DNA of 22,909 bases from a virus: the IMG/VR virus record IMGVR_UViG_3300044675_004921, positions 1 to 22,909 of that record. One strand, 5' to 3'. The translations under genes and the position numbers were made by a program. The notes under the pieces are model-generated. The model saw only the letters and a program-made list of their open reading frames with translations. It was not told the DNA's origin and did not search any database. This document shows positions 1-12,000 of the stretch, piece by piece; the first letter of the stretch is position 1; every line of letters begins with the position of its first letter.

Positions 1-3000
1 ATAGTTATTCAATGCGAATACGGTTGTTGATCCATTTCCAATAAATTCTTGAATTTCAGGGGCAGAATAACCATAAGTAGTCGGTATTTCTTCTCCGAGA
101 ACAGAGTAAACCAAATAGTCTTGTCCGTTTTCATAACTATCTGTTGCAAACATCAATTTTGCTTGATTGGTATTTGATTGAAGTCCTATAGCAAAATCAT
201 TAGATATAAACATTGATGTACCTGAAGCATTGCTCAATGCGACTACTGGTCCGCCCAATGTAGCAGAGACAGTGAATTCATTATTGTCAACGACATCTAG
301 CACATAATAAGTTGTCAACGGAGTAACTCCAGAATCGAACATGCACTGACAGAACATTATTCTTTCACCGGTAACCAAACCAGCAGTTGTAGTTGTAGTG
401 AAAGCGTTAGTGACCGAAGACGATTTCGTTACTAGTCCTGTTTCACCCAAAATCAATCTGTCTCCGTTGTGATAGGCTAGTGGATCTGCCCACACTAAGC
501 CACTGCCAGTTCTAATGTTTACATACATTGTTCCTGTTGCAGAAGTTAGAATAAAAGTGGGGCCTGCTAGACCGGTTACTGGATCATAAGAAGCAGAAAT
601 CGTTATCGTATTAGTAGCTGGGCTGATAGTCTTAATGTAATAAGTGAAGTCTTCTTGTACATTACCAAACGTCACCCCTTGGAAAGTAACTGGCGCATTT
701 AATGCAAAGAGATCGATACTTTCACATAGTATACGATTGCTATCAGCAAAGGTTTCAGTTGCCAATACTGTAATAGGCTCAGTACCAGGTCTAATTGCAC
801 CGCTTCCTAAATAGACAGGAGCAGTATAGTTGCAATTCAAATAGATTTCGTCAAATCCAGTACTAGTGTTTGCTCTTATTGGATTAACATCAGAGCTTGA
901 TTTTACAAGTTGATTTCCGCCACCTGCTTCGTATGCTTCAATGTACAATTTGTCTACTGGTAAGAATGAAAGCGCCGCATCCAATGTTACAGTTTTATTT
1001 ACCCAGTCAATAGTGTATTCAGACTGAGATAACGCGGATGCTAAACCACTAGCTCCATCAATAACTTGTACAGTGATTTGAGTAGGATACTCAACTAAGT
1101 TATTGAAACTGTATAGAGTCTGAGTTGAGCTAGTAGGAGTTAGTTCAATTGACGCAATATTAAATCCGGTATGTCCATATTCAACAACTGGCCAGTTAGT
1201 GCCTGGCTTTGAAGTAACAATCATCGCAAGATCATCAGAAATTAATCCTGGTACTAGTTCTTCTGGACCATAACCATACTCGAATGGAGAGCCTTGAACA
1301 TCGTATAGAGGAGGAGTTACTGACAGTAGCGATACACTTGTCCAAGTTACGCCATTGTCATCACTAGTTATAATAGTGTTATTATCGCCTACAGCAGTAA
1401 ATGCTGATGTAATGCTGTTAAAGGTAATACCCTTTAAGCTTTCTTCGGTTCCCGAATCTCTTAGTGTCCATGTCAAGTAATCACTAGAAGTTTTTACAGT
1501 GCCGTCATCGCCCACTGCAATCCAAATATTATTAGCATAAATTACATCTCGCAGTGCTGACGGGGTAGGATCAAGTGAATCATATTGGTACATCATTGTT
1601 TGTAGAGGAATAATACCGCCACCTACAATATTTGCAGTGCCTGTTCCTGATCCTGATCCAGTTGCAGTGAAGGTGATACCTACAGTATTGCTGGCTGCAC
1701 CGATCAGAGTAAAGTTCGTTGTGCCTATGCTTGTGATTACATAGGTAGTGCCGTTAACAAATCCACCAGCAGTGATATTAACTAATTGCTTAATAGTTCC
1801 GCCCGATGTTGTCGAAATCGTAATCTGTGTTGGCGAATCAATAGTTTTTACATAATAGATAGTATTTGCTAATACAGAACCAAAGCTTTCACTAAACTTG
1901 ATAGGCTCGTTAACAGTTAACCCGGCTGTACTTGCTAAGTTAATTTGATTAGTTGCACTATTAACAGAAATTATACTAGATTCAGTTATACCTAACCAGT
2001 TAGCACCATTTTCAGAATAGTAGATAGCTCCCTGTTCGCCGACCGCAATTGCTACTGTGCCGTCTGAGGTGATACCGTTTAAACCGTTAGGAGTAAGTGA
2101 TGCTACCTGAGTCCAAGAGATTCCACCGTCACTACTATAGAATATTAAATTAGTATCAATCAGTTCGGTTACGCCAGTCGAGTAGTCAGGCATTTTGCCT
2201 TTACCTACTGTAGCAAATCCAGTAAAGTCTTGTGTAACAATTTCACTCACGCCGAATAGCTGATAATTATTTACTGGATCAAATTCTGTAGTCTGTCTCC
2301 AAATGTAAGTATCTTCGCTTCTAAGAATATTGTCGCCCACTGCAATATAAACTGGTCGTACAAGAAATACCGTGCCAGTTCCGGTTGCGGTAGTGGTAGC
2401 AACAAAGATAGTACCCACTGTGTTTGAACTAGCACCCACTGTAGTAAAATCAGTAGTGCCGACTGTTTTAATAGAGTATCGTTGACCAAATATTAGATTA
2501 GTAGCATTTACTGTAATGGAAGTTGTTTCATATTCGAAACCTACCGAATTCAACGCTAGCGCCGATACGCTAAGTGCAGTCATATCATATGGGTTAGTGT
2601 CATATGGTAAGAAACTATATGGAGTGTAGTAGCCATTAGTGCTCCAATCTATTCCGTCGTTGCTTCTTAGAATAGGAGTAGCACTATTGGTTGATGTCAT
2701 AATATAGTAACCTCCTCCATAGATAATGTCAGTAATTCCTATACCTGAATTAGTGAGCTTACCGATAGCCCAATTTTCATTGTCAATGCTTCCGATAACT
2801 GCACTGTAATTAGGTAGATTAGCTGATGCAATATATTTTGCACCATCATAAACAATAGAGGTCAAATCTACTTCTGTAGGATAAAATGGTTGATCTTGCA
2901 GAACAACATCTAATGGATATTGCTGATCAGGTTCAAAAGCATTACCTTGATAGATTGGATATGGATAAATGATGCCTTCAAACAACTGAGTCAGGTCTAC

Positions 3001-6000
3001 ACCGGGCATATTTACGGTTGGGTTATAGTACCCAATAACACGGTCTAGTGCATTTAGTCTTCTGTCGCCTGAACGCAATTCTTCCCACTTACCTAAAATA
3101 AACTCGTCATCATTATTAGAAATAATACAGACCCAAACTCTGCCTAGATACTTAACAATCGATGGCATGAAGTAGAAAGGTTCTGGTAAGAATGCAAAGC
3201 TACCTGCTTTAGCCATTGTAAAATTAACCGCAATAGTAGTTACAATATTTACAATAGTTCCCACATCACCTGGATTAGTGCATACTCTAAACTGAGTTGA
3301 ATTTACGATATCATAAATGTAGTAGGTTTGTCCAGCAGTGATGTTAGTGATGAGAGGTTGAGTGTTGCCTGTAAAGACCACTGCATCGTTAGCATCAAAA
3401 ATACTAGTATCAGCAATAGTTAATCTGTCGTTGCTTGAGTTTACATTTGTTACAGTACTAGTTGTAAAGCCAACAAATCCAAAATTGATTCCCGATACAG
3501 GTACTTCCAACAGCGGGTCACTATAGACCGCAAATTGAGTTGGAGAAATAACTCTCAAGTAATACTGAGATGACTGAGAAGGAACAGTGCCCGACACGAT
3601 AACATCCGTAATTGCACCATTTCCATCAATAGTGTTAACAGTCAAAGTTATGTTGTTAGTAGGAGAGGTTCCCTCGACTTCTGTTCCCAAAATAGTAATG
3701 GTGTTGTCGATAGCAAAGCCTGAGCCACCTGATGAGACTATAGCACGATATCCACCCAGAATATATGATATATCGAATGAAGGGACAGCAGTATAGAACT
3801 GTTCTAATACAGCTAACACATCACCTGGAGATACCGGAGCATCATCATCAAGCGTAATTTCTGTACCACCAGGGGCATCCACTACAACAATGTAGGGGTC
3901 GCCAGTACCTAGCATTGTGCCATTGTCAGTCGTTAGATTTATCGCAGGATCACCTTGCACATCCGTAATTCTAAACTGTGTGCCATTTACAATTTGCTTT
4001 ACATAGTATTCTTGACCTATAATAACTCCGCCTAAACCTGAACCAGTAAAGATAATAGGCATGCCGATGTATAGAGTATCAGTGGGAGATGCCACATCAA
4101 CTGCGCTACAAGTCAGTAAGCCGGTACCGCTAGAGCTAGTGGTACTGAGTACAATAACCTCAATATTAGGACGAGAGATAAACTCACCTGGATTTAGAGG
4201 ATCAGGGATAGTTTCGCCTGAATATTCACTTACATAATAAGTAGTTCCTGTTACTAAACCATTTCCCGGTGTAGTGTCACCTATGTTAGTGCTAACTCTG
4301 AATGGCATGTTAACATAGAAGTTGGTAGTTCCTCCACTGACTTCGCTGATTGCAACTCTGTTGAGTCCATCACCAATAGTAGCCCCGATGTTTCTTTCGA
4401 TTAGGTTTCCAATTGTACCATTGCTGATATTTGGATATTGCCCTGATGTATTATATAGGGTAAATAGCTGACCATCTACCTGTCCAGGACTTACTGGCAA
4501 TGATACATTCATTGTCATTGAACCAGTTGCGGTTGTTAAATCTACCGTATCCTTTTGATTCACTGCATACATTGTTCCAGTATCATTGCTCAACTCAAAC
4601 AGTGAACCATTGATTGCAGTAGACAATGTTATTTGCGTAGCACTGATAATCTGTCTTACATAATAAATTGTTCCAGCAACAATATTTCCGAAAGTTGTTC
4701 CAGTGAAGATTACTGCATCATTAACTGAGAAGTCTTCAGTTGACGCCATAACAATAGTATCGGTAGATGCAATTGTTTGAGTAACCTCAACTGTTAGAGG
4801 ATTCTCAGTAGTAGAAATCGTGAAGGTTTCATCATCAATAATGGTAGTGATGTAGTATGGATCGTTTTCTATTACTTCACCAAAAACATTGCCGGTAAAG
4901 AAGACAGGCAAGTTAGGATAGAAGCCTAATGTTCCACCAGTTCCTATCTCAGAGATAGGAACAGTCAAAGTATTTGTCCCTGCTGTTGTCGCAGTTACAT
5001 CTAGAATGCCCGGATAGTTTACGGTTAATATAGCAGTGTCAACTACTTCGCCAGAATAACATAGCAATGACTGGAAACCAATATTAACACTATTGAGCGC
5101 AAAAACTGAGCCGCCGTCAGTAGCAGAAATTGTAAAGTCAAATGTGTTCAACACATCCTTAACATAATATTCTACACCGTCTTGTAGACCAGTACCCGCA
5201 GTAAAGCCTTCAAATTTGACAGGCATTCCTGAATAGAAGCCCAATGTACTTCCTGATACATGTTCTTCATATCCGTTGACTGTATTGCTAGCTGATGACT
5301 GACTAACTGAAACTTCATATAAGCCAGTGCCGCCTGTTGTACCGCTTGTCTGCGAAACGATACGAGTGTCAGGGTCGATATTTGGACCATACACATATGT
5401 ACCAATTATTACAGTGCCTTCATTAATTGCAGTTACATTCATTGTAGTTCCTGCAATTGAAGCTGTACCAACAAAAGTCTTTACGGAAGGTATAAGTCTA
5501 ATTGAATCATTAGTTGCTAAGGTTCTTTCTACACTTCTCACGAAGGATGACCAGGTCAATTGTCTTTCATTGTCAACATCTGTAATTTCAAATGCAACTC
5601 CCTGGGCACTAGCTAAAATTGTGCTAATGTCTGGGTTTTCATTGTCGAGCAAAATTGAAGAACTAGAAACTGCCTCACTGTTGAAGTAGTTTCCTGCAAA
5701 GAACGAACCATAATATGAACCAGTTTCCCAATCAATAACCTGAGAGTTATAAGTTGTTCTATCAAATCTGATAGTGATGTTGTTTTCTCTGATTGGAGAA
5801 GCACTGGTAATTGCTGATGCCTTTGCTCCAGCATTAAGAGTCATGCCGACACTAGTACCAGCAGTTGTAATCAATATTCTATCATGATCTTGTAATGCAT
5901 CTGCATAGTTAGTGTATAGAGCAATTACTGCTACTGGATCGCTTTCAAGAATACCTACATAATACCACTGATTATCAACGAGCTTGTTAATCGTACTACC

Positions 6001-9000
6001 ATCAGGAGCGTCCTTATATTGCACGATGTCACCTGTTCTTAGGTTCGGTGCATAAATGTTGATAGTGTTAAGTAAATTATTTACATTTGTGTTGTTGAAT
6101 GACACTGAGTATGCCGGGTCAATAATGATTTGCGGTAGAACTGCATAGCCTTGTCCAGGATTAATGACATTAATCTGTAGCACACTATCCAAATTCATGA
6201 CTGCTTCTAATTGAGCAGGAACAGTAGGCGCCGGGTAAATTGCAGTGTCTATGTATGCGGTAACTTTAGGAGGCTCTAGATATCCTCTGCCGCTATCCAA
6301 CAACAATACCGGCGGTAGATCAGTGTAGATAAGTTCTCCGGGAATATGTTCAGAAATAGCTGTACCGTTTACTCCTCTTAAGAGGCCTCCGATAAGATTC
6401 AACGCTCTATCAACTGATGAGTAAGCAATTTCTTCGTCATTAATTTTAATTGTTCCATTAGTGGGGAAACCACTAGCGTTGTCAACTAGAAAGTAATTTG
6501 AACTTGTGCTTACATATGAGGCAAGCGTAGTGATTTGATAATTTGGTTCGCCAACTATTGACAATCCTCTATTAGCAAACCACTGACTGTATTCAGTATC
6601 TTCCCAAATAGTATCGTCTACGCTGTATTCATACTCATTGTCAGATGCTCCGTAAACTAATTGAGGAGTAATAAACTTTTCGTATTCTGCACTGTATTGA
6701 GCAGGTAAGTCAAAATCAGTGATGTCTCCCTGAAATACATCAGTGCCTGTGTACTTAAACAAGAAGTCTTTGATTACAACATGGTAAGGTTTTACTTCGT
6801 TGATATAGCCTTCTAAAAATTCTTGATTGTCGGTTTTTAGATTTTCGATAGGCAGCAGTTCACGAATAGTATGTGATACATCAAGCAATGATGTTTTGTT
6901 CAGCCACGGCAGATAGTTCTGTGATTCAGTGGTTTCACTTTGAATATATTCAAAGAGTAAAATCAAGCTCTTATTTCTAAACTCAACCAATTCGTCAACA
7001 TAAATCTGCTCATTCAATGCACGAATGATGTATCTTGTTTCTTCGCTGGGATATAAATCAAATACGGTAGTATCATAGAAATCTCCACCATATCCTAATT
7101 TTGCTGCGCTGTAGTCCCAAAGACTTGATCTAAATCTTATTGTGCCGTTTTCTAAACCAACTCTAGTCCAAACTGCAAGCACATCACTATCTAGGCGATA
7201 GATTTCAAATTTACCTGCGCCGTTTTGTTCAACCGTTACTAATGTCCCGTTAGGTACATTAAGTGCAGATAGATCAGCATAAATAGGTACTACTAACAAA
7301 GTTTTAGTATTGTCATCGTAGCCTTCTGCCCACCAATTTACATACTCCCAATAATCTCTAGTATCATAAAATAGCTTAGGCCCGCCGAACCAATTAGGAT
7401 TGTCTTCAGTGGATGGATTTACTTCACCTGCTTCAAACAAGAATGTTGCGTCTGGACGAGTTTCTGCAACAGGGAAACGAGATAGAACTTCATTAGCGTA
7501 AACCAAATAGTTATTCAATGCTTTAAATCTGTTGAAGAAGAAGCTTTGTCTTGGTCTTGCTAGAATACCCGACTGTACTGCCTTAGGTAAGAATGGGTTA
7601 GGAACAACCTGACCAGACTCATCACAGCCACTGAGAGAATCTAACATTCTATCATACAAGCCATATGGTGCTGAAGTCTTGCCCAAACTTTGTACTAAAT
7701 TATTGTCAGTGTTGTTTGTCTTGACTATAGTAGATGGTAAGCCCGGCAAGAAATCGTCAGGATAATTTTCACGAACTAATGTGAATTCATTGTGTGCAAC
7801 ATCGTCACTTGTGCCGTTAGCGAATCCTACATGGAACACACTATCGTTAGCATTGATGTAAGGTGAGCAATTATAAAGTGCAAAAGCATTTGGCAAGATC
7901 GGAGCCATATAAGCAACGCCGCTTGCTCTTGGATTAGCAATATATGATGCAATAATAGTGTCAGATAAGTTCTTGCCTAGTTTTTGCGAAATGATGTTGC
8001 TATTTCTTACCCAAAAATAGTATATAGGAACTGCGATTCCAGAAGCATTTAATGTGCTACTCACAGAAAACAGATTAGAATTCAATGGGGTGCCAGTACC
8101 TTGATAGTTATTAGGCGGAACATTACTTGCTACCCAAGTAAAGACTGCAACATCAGATCCTGGGAATAGTGTTCCCCAGTATCTTGCATTATATGATGGA
8201 TCATTTTGATGATAGTTCAAGAATCGAATGTTATTTGTATTGAACCAAATTTCACCCACATGTTCTGCTCCCCAAACTTGTCCAGTAATGGGTGCAAGAT
8301 CACTATTGTATTTTGCTGGGTCTACGCTCGTTACATAGTCAATGTCTTGTCTTACTGCACCTAGCAACTTGCCATTTAATGGATCCATGTAATCTAAGTT
8401 TATTAAGGTGTTATTAGTTTCAGCACTAAAGATTTGTGTATTTTGAATCTTTTCGATATCTACTATTGCTGAACTCTGACGGTACACGGCCCAATCTTGA
8501 ATACCAGTTGAATTATTGTACACAACCACTTGACCGCCAGTGACCAATTCACCTTGCATGTTAGGTGCACCTACTAATACAATATTGTCATTGAAATCTA
8601 GTGAATAGCCGTATTGAGGATTAAAGCCATAATCTAGGCTATTACTGTTTACTGACTGTGCATATACATATGATCCAGGATTGAGTAAGCTTTCATTGTT
8701 CTGACCCAAAAAATCAAACATGTAGACTGCGCCTGCATTTGGATAACTTTCTACAAATCGAGTTGCATTGTTATCAAATACTGTGTCGTTGTCTAGTTGC
8801 TCATCATCAGTAAAATCGAATGTAGTGCCTTCGTAACGAGTTCCTACAGGCGCACTGATTACTACTGGACCTGAATCACTAATCTTGATTGCACTACCAA
8901 ACTGAGTTGGTCCTTGTTCGTGTGGGCAAGTAATAATTTGAGTCTTGGTGAAGATTTGTAATCCAAGCTCATTAAGTGTGCTGCCATCAAAGGCGGTGAT

Positions 9001-12000
9001 AACTAACTTTTCATTATTGATAGTCAAGTCAGTATCAATAACCTGAATTATCAATTTACCGTTAGATGCGGCTGCTTGAATATTAGTGATGTTGTTAGTA
9101 TTGATTGTTGCAGCGATATGAGTAGCGTCACCGGGTGTAAGAGGAACTAAGAAACCATTAATCAATAAATTGCGATTACCGACTACATTACAATCACTTG
9201 TGCCAACTACAATACCGTGTCTTGCTCCGCCGTTAGTAAAGCGATATACTGCACCTTCACGATTCTTGCTATCGATTTCGAATGGACTACCTACAAGAAT
9301 ATCTGAACCCTGCTTGTTAACATCTAGATCGTAAGCAAATTGAATATTAGTTCTGTCAACATAATCATTATTCAATACTTGAATCACATTGAACTGATTG
9401 TCGCTAACATTTATAATATCACCTGCCTGAAGTGTTCCGGTATAATAGAACATGCTGCCAACACTTGCGTAGTTAATATCATCTACTAATGTGCTGTTGA
9501 CAGTTACATACAATGGAGTTGTTTGTGTTGTAGCAGTTACGCCGGTAATAGACCCATCTGTTACTACAGTGATAGGAGTTGACGAAGAACGACTTGTCTT
9601 AAGTTGAATGGTGTTACCGATAGGTGTACCTGCAACATAGTAAACTACATCAGTTTCAATCTCAGTGCCGCCTAATCCCATGCCAGTAAAGATGACAGGA
9701 TCGTTTTCAGAAATTCCTGCTGCACTTGCTAGCGTAACTGTATTGGGGGCAGTTGTGCTTGATACAGTTGTTCCTACTGTAGTAGGAGTCCAAGCTAGCT
9801 GGAATGTCTGCGGAGTATTAGGAATAGAATTGAACGGTACTTCGATATTTTGTGCGGTGCGCTGATAAACATACGCGGCGCCATTGTCAAGAATTAATGA
9901 GCTAAAGTTCTTGTTTGGTGCGCCGACTACGAGTACAGAACCATTTTGATTTGTTGTCGTAGATTTAGCAAAACCATCAGCACTGACAAGTCCTAATACT
10001 GAACCATCGATGATGGTAGATTGTTCGTAAGTAACCTGCATTGCAGTACCTGTACCAGAGCCAATGCCAGTCGCTACGAAAGTAATACCGACACTGTTTT
10101 CAATTGCACCGATCAATTTAAAATCGGTAGTGCCCACATCTGTAATAGTATAAGTTTGACCAGCAACAAAATAACCAGCAGTTAGATTGATGTTCTGTTT
10201 ACGATAAACATAGACCTTACCGTTTGTTAGGTCACTGATATAAATCCAGTTAGAGTCATCACTGATTGCTAGTTCTGTTCCCCAGTTTGTTACTCCACCA
10301 GGAGCAGCGATAGTTTGATAGCTTACGATATCATCTGACAATACGCTGTTGTTTAATGTGTAGACATATACTTTTGGTGTGCCGCTTGTTGGTTCAGAAA
10401 CTACATAAATGTTATTAGCGTAAACAATCTTTGTACCAAATGATGTGCCCTCAGTGATAGTTTCACCGATAGAGTATGTGCCATTTACATCGTCATAACC
10501 ATAACGATATAGAATACCTGCGCCTGCATCACTTACTAGATAGCCCATGTCAGGCGTGTAAGCAACAGCAGTACCGTATGTGGTAGAGTTATCTACTTCT
10601 AGCGGACCTTGACTTTGGTAGTTGATACTCTTACGATATACAGCCCAGTCGCCATTATTATTTTCGTCTACCCATACAGTATTCTTTTGGAATTCTGCTT
10701 CAAGCAAATCAATATTTTTAATATCAGCAGGAGTTGCAACTCTTTGATTAACAAATGACAAGCCGATGCCGAAACCTTGAATTGCATTGTTAGTAGCGTT
10801 TCCTACAGACAGATTAATAACTACCTGATTCAATCCTAAAACTTCAGTAACGATATAGTATCCGTCTACATTAGCAGCAAAATTAATGATTGATAGGGGA
10901 TCAAGGCGTTGTAGATTATGCGGTTGTGCAAATGTTACAACTGCTGTTCCATTAAGATTGCCTACTACCTGTAGCACTTGTCCGATTGGCTTCCAAGAAA
11001 ACACTCCCCATTTCTCTTTGAAGTTAGCTAACCACATATAATCACGAACATAGAATTCGCTAATAGGAACAACAATACTATTAGCATCTACTGCTGCTGA
11101 TAGACCAGAGAAGTAATAAGATGCCATTTCGACATCATTGAAATTCACATATCCGGCATTCGGGTATAATGGGTTAGGATAGGTTAATGATGTAGTACTA
11201 AGAATGTTTGGACTAGTTATCGGACGACCGTAGTTATATAAACTATATGTCGGTACTTCTTGATTGGCACCGGGTGTATAAACCCCCTCAGTCAGTGCAA
11301 CAATTGAAGGATTTCCCGTTAAACTAGGTTGGCTAAGCTTGAATTCAACAAAATTATCATTTAGTGTGCCGCCGAATTCTCCAGATTTGATAGCCCAGTT
11401 TTCGTACACATCATAATCAATTCCGCCCTGAGGGAGATTAGCTCCCTTAAATGCAACAGTAGCGTTTCGAGTACCCTTATTTCTAATCAAGTTTTTGTAA
11501 ACATTGATTTGGGTTACATCAGTTAAGTCTACTAGAGCTAGGTAATCTCGTGGGCGATATCCGATAAGCGAATAGCTCAACAAGTCTGCATCTCGCTCAA
11601 GATTGGCTTTGTTTATATCGTAATACAAAGTGCTTTCATACGCACGAGTGCTTGCGTTGGGCAGCATTCCTTTTTGAATATTTTCGTAGTCAATCAACGC
11701 CCAGTTTAATTCTTCAAATACTAGTGCAGGTTGAATGATTTGTAGTGCAGAATAATATCTGTTTTTATACTTGACAATTCTTCCCTTAGTGTATTTTACA
11801 TTAGGTGACCACTCTTGTATATTGTCTTGATTGATAATAAAGCCATACGCATTTACAGTACCGTTCCATTCAGCAGTTTTAGTTCCAGTAACAGTTACTC
11901 TATTCTGTCTTAAGCCGGTAACCAAATTAGAGATGATATCATTGAACAAGGTCACATTATTAAACACGATAGCATGTTCAAAGTTGTTTAAGTTAAATTG

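Larger units (their letters stand above)
1325..2868 (-). other. Seven Ycf48/BNR-type propeller repeats in the giant protein
   Basis: Seven repeats follow the pattern (I/V)xYxxxx(Y/W)IAVGxxG.(I/V).xSxD(G)..W, in reading order. 1: DLTSIVYDGAKYIASA, ending near ENWAIG (2868-2705). 2: DIIYGGGYYIMTS, ending in LRSNDGIDWS (2745-2620). 3: VRPVYIAVGDNILRSEDTY (2360-2281). 4: VSEIVTQDFTGFATVGKG, ending in YSSDGGISWTQVA (2240-2101). 5: LNGITSDGTVAIAVGEQGA, ending in YYSENGANW (2085-1985). 6: LRDVIYANNIWIAVGDDGTV, then SSDYLTW (1554-1450). 7: LKGITFNSITSAFTAVGDNN, then SDDNGVTWTSV (1437-1325). This is the look of Ycf48-like/sialidase BNR propellers. BNR loops are often structural, so no enzyme activity is implied. 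Modules are inserted between repeats 2 and 3 and between 5 and 6. Confidence 0.72.
8500..10578 (-). other. Seven FG-GAP/integrin-type beta-propeller blades in the giant protein
   Basis: Seven spaced repeats of the form (F/Y/W)G...(V/I)(L/V)VGAP...GA(V/A)Y.(Y/F) can be read. 1: YGTAVAYTPDMGYLVSDA (10578). 2: FGTKIVYANNIYVVSEPTSG (10440). 3: WGTELAISDDSNWIYISD (10284). 4: DGFAKSTTTNQNGSVLVVGA ending in AAYVY (about 9975-9859). 5: DLDVNKQGSDILVGSPFEID ending in GAVYRF (about 9327-9230). 6: FGSAIKISDSGPVVISAPVG ending in GAVYMF (8901-8710). 7: YGYSLDFNDNIVLVGAPN ending in GGQVVVY (8610-8500). FG-GAP repeats form seven-bladed propellers in integrin alpha chains and many secreted bacterial proteins; blade 5 keeps a Ca-loop-like D.D.N..G.D. 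The spacing between blades 3 and 6 is stretched by inserted modules. The fold is inferred from repeat number and motif. Confidence 0.75.

Noticed and set aside
2271-2489. Minus-strand ORF of 72 codons in another frame
   Set aside because: It is an overlapping out-of-frame shadow of the Ycf48-like region; the in-frame protein shows the repeats.
1325-2868. Sialidase or other enzyme activity for the BNR-like repeats
   Set aside because: Only the repeat and loop motifs are visible; no catalytic Arg triad, Tyr or Glu set of a sialidase can be placed.
3587-3796. Plus-strand ORF of 69 codons
   Set aside because: It lies opposite the giant frame, which reads as clear protein there; it has no ribosome site or recognisable product.
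3241-5256. DNA-level tandem repeats or a diversity-generating template/variable repeat pair
   Set aside because: The units match at protein level but their DNA is diverged, and no reverse transcriptase or near-identical template repeat is present in the window.
5327-5689. Plus-strand ORF of 120 codons
   Set aside because: It is antisense to the giant gene across the SIAGTT module. The Val/Thr-rich product is a mirror of the repeat codons.
5172-5834. Two minus-strand ORFs (5172-5405 and 5613-5834) in a shifted frame
   Set aside because: I considered a frameshifted second gene, but the main frame stays open and coherent through both.
9665-9865. Plus-strand ORF of 66 codons
   Set aside because: It is antisense shadow of the YYV insert in the FG-GAP propeller.
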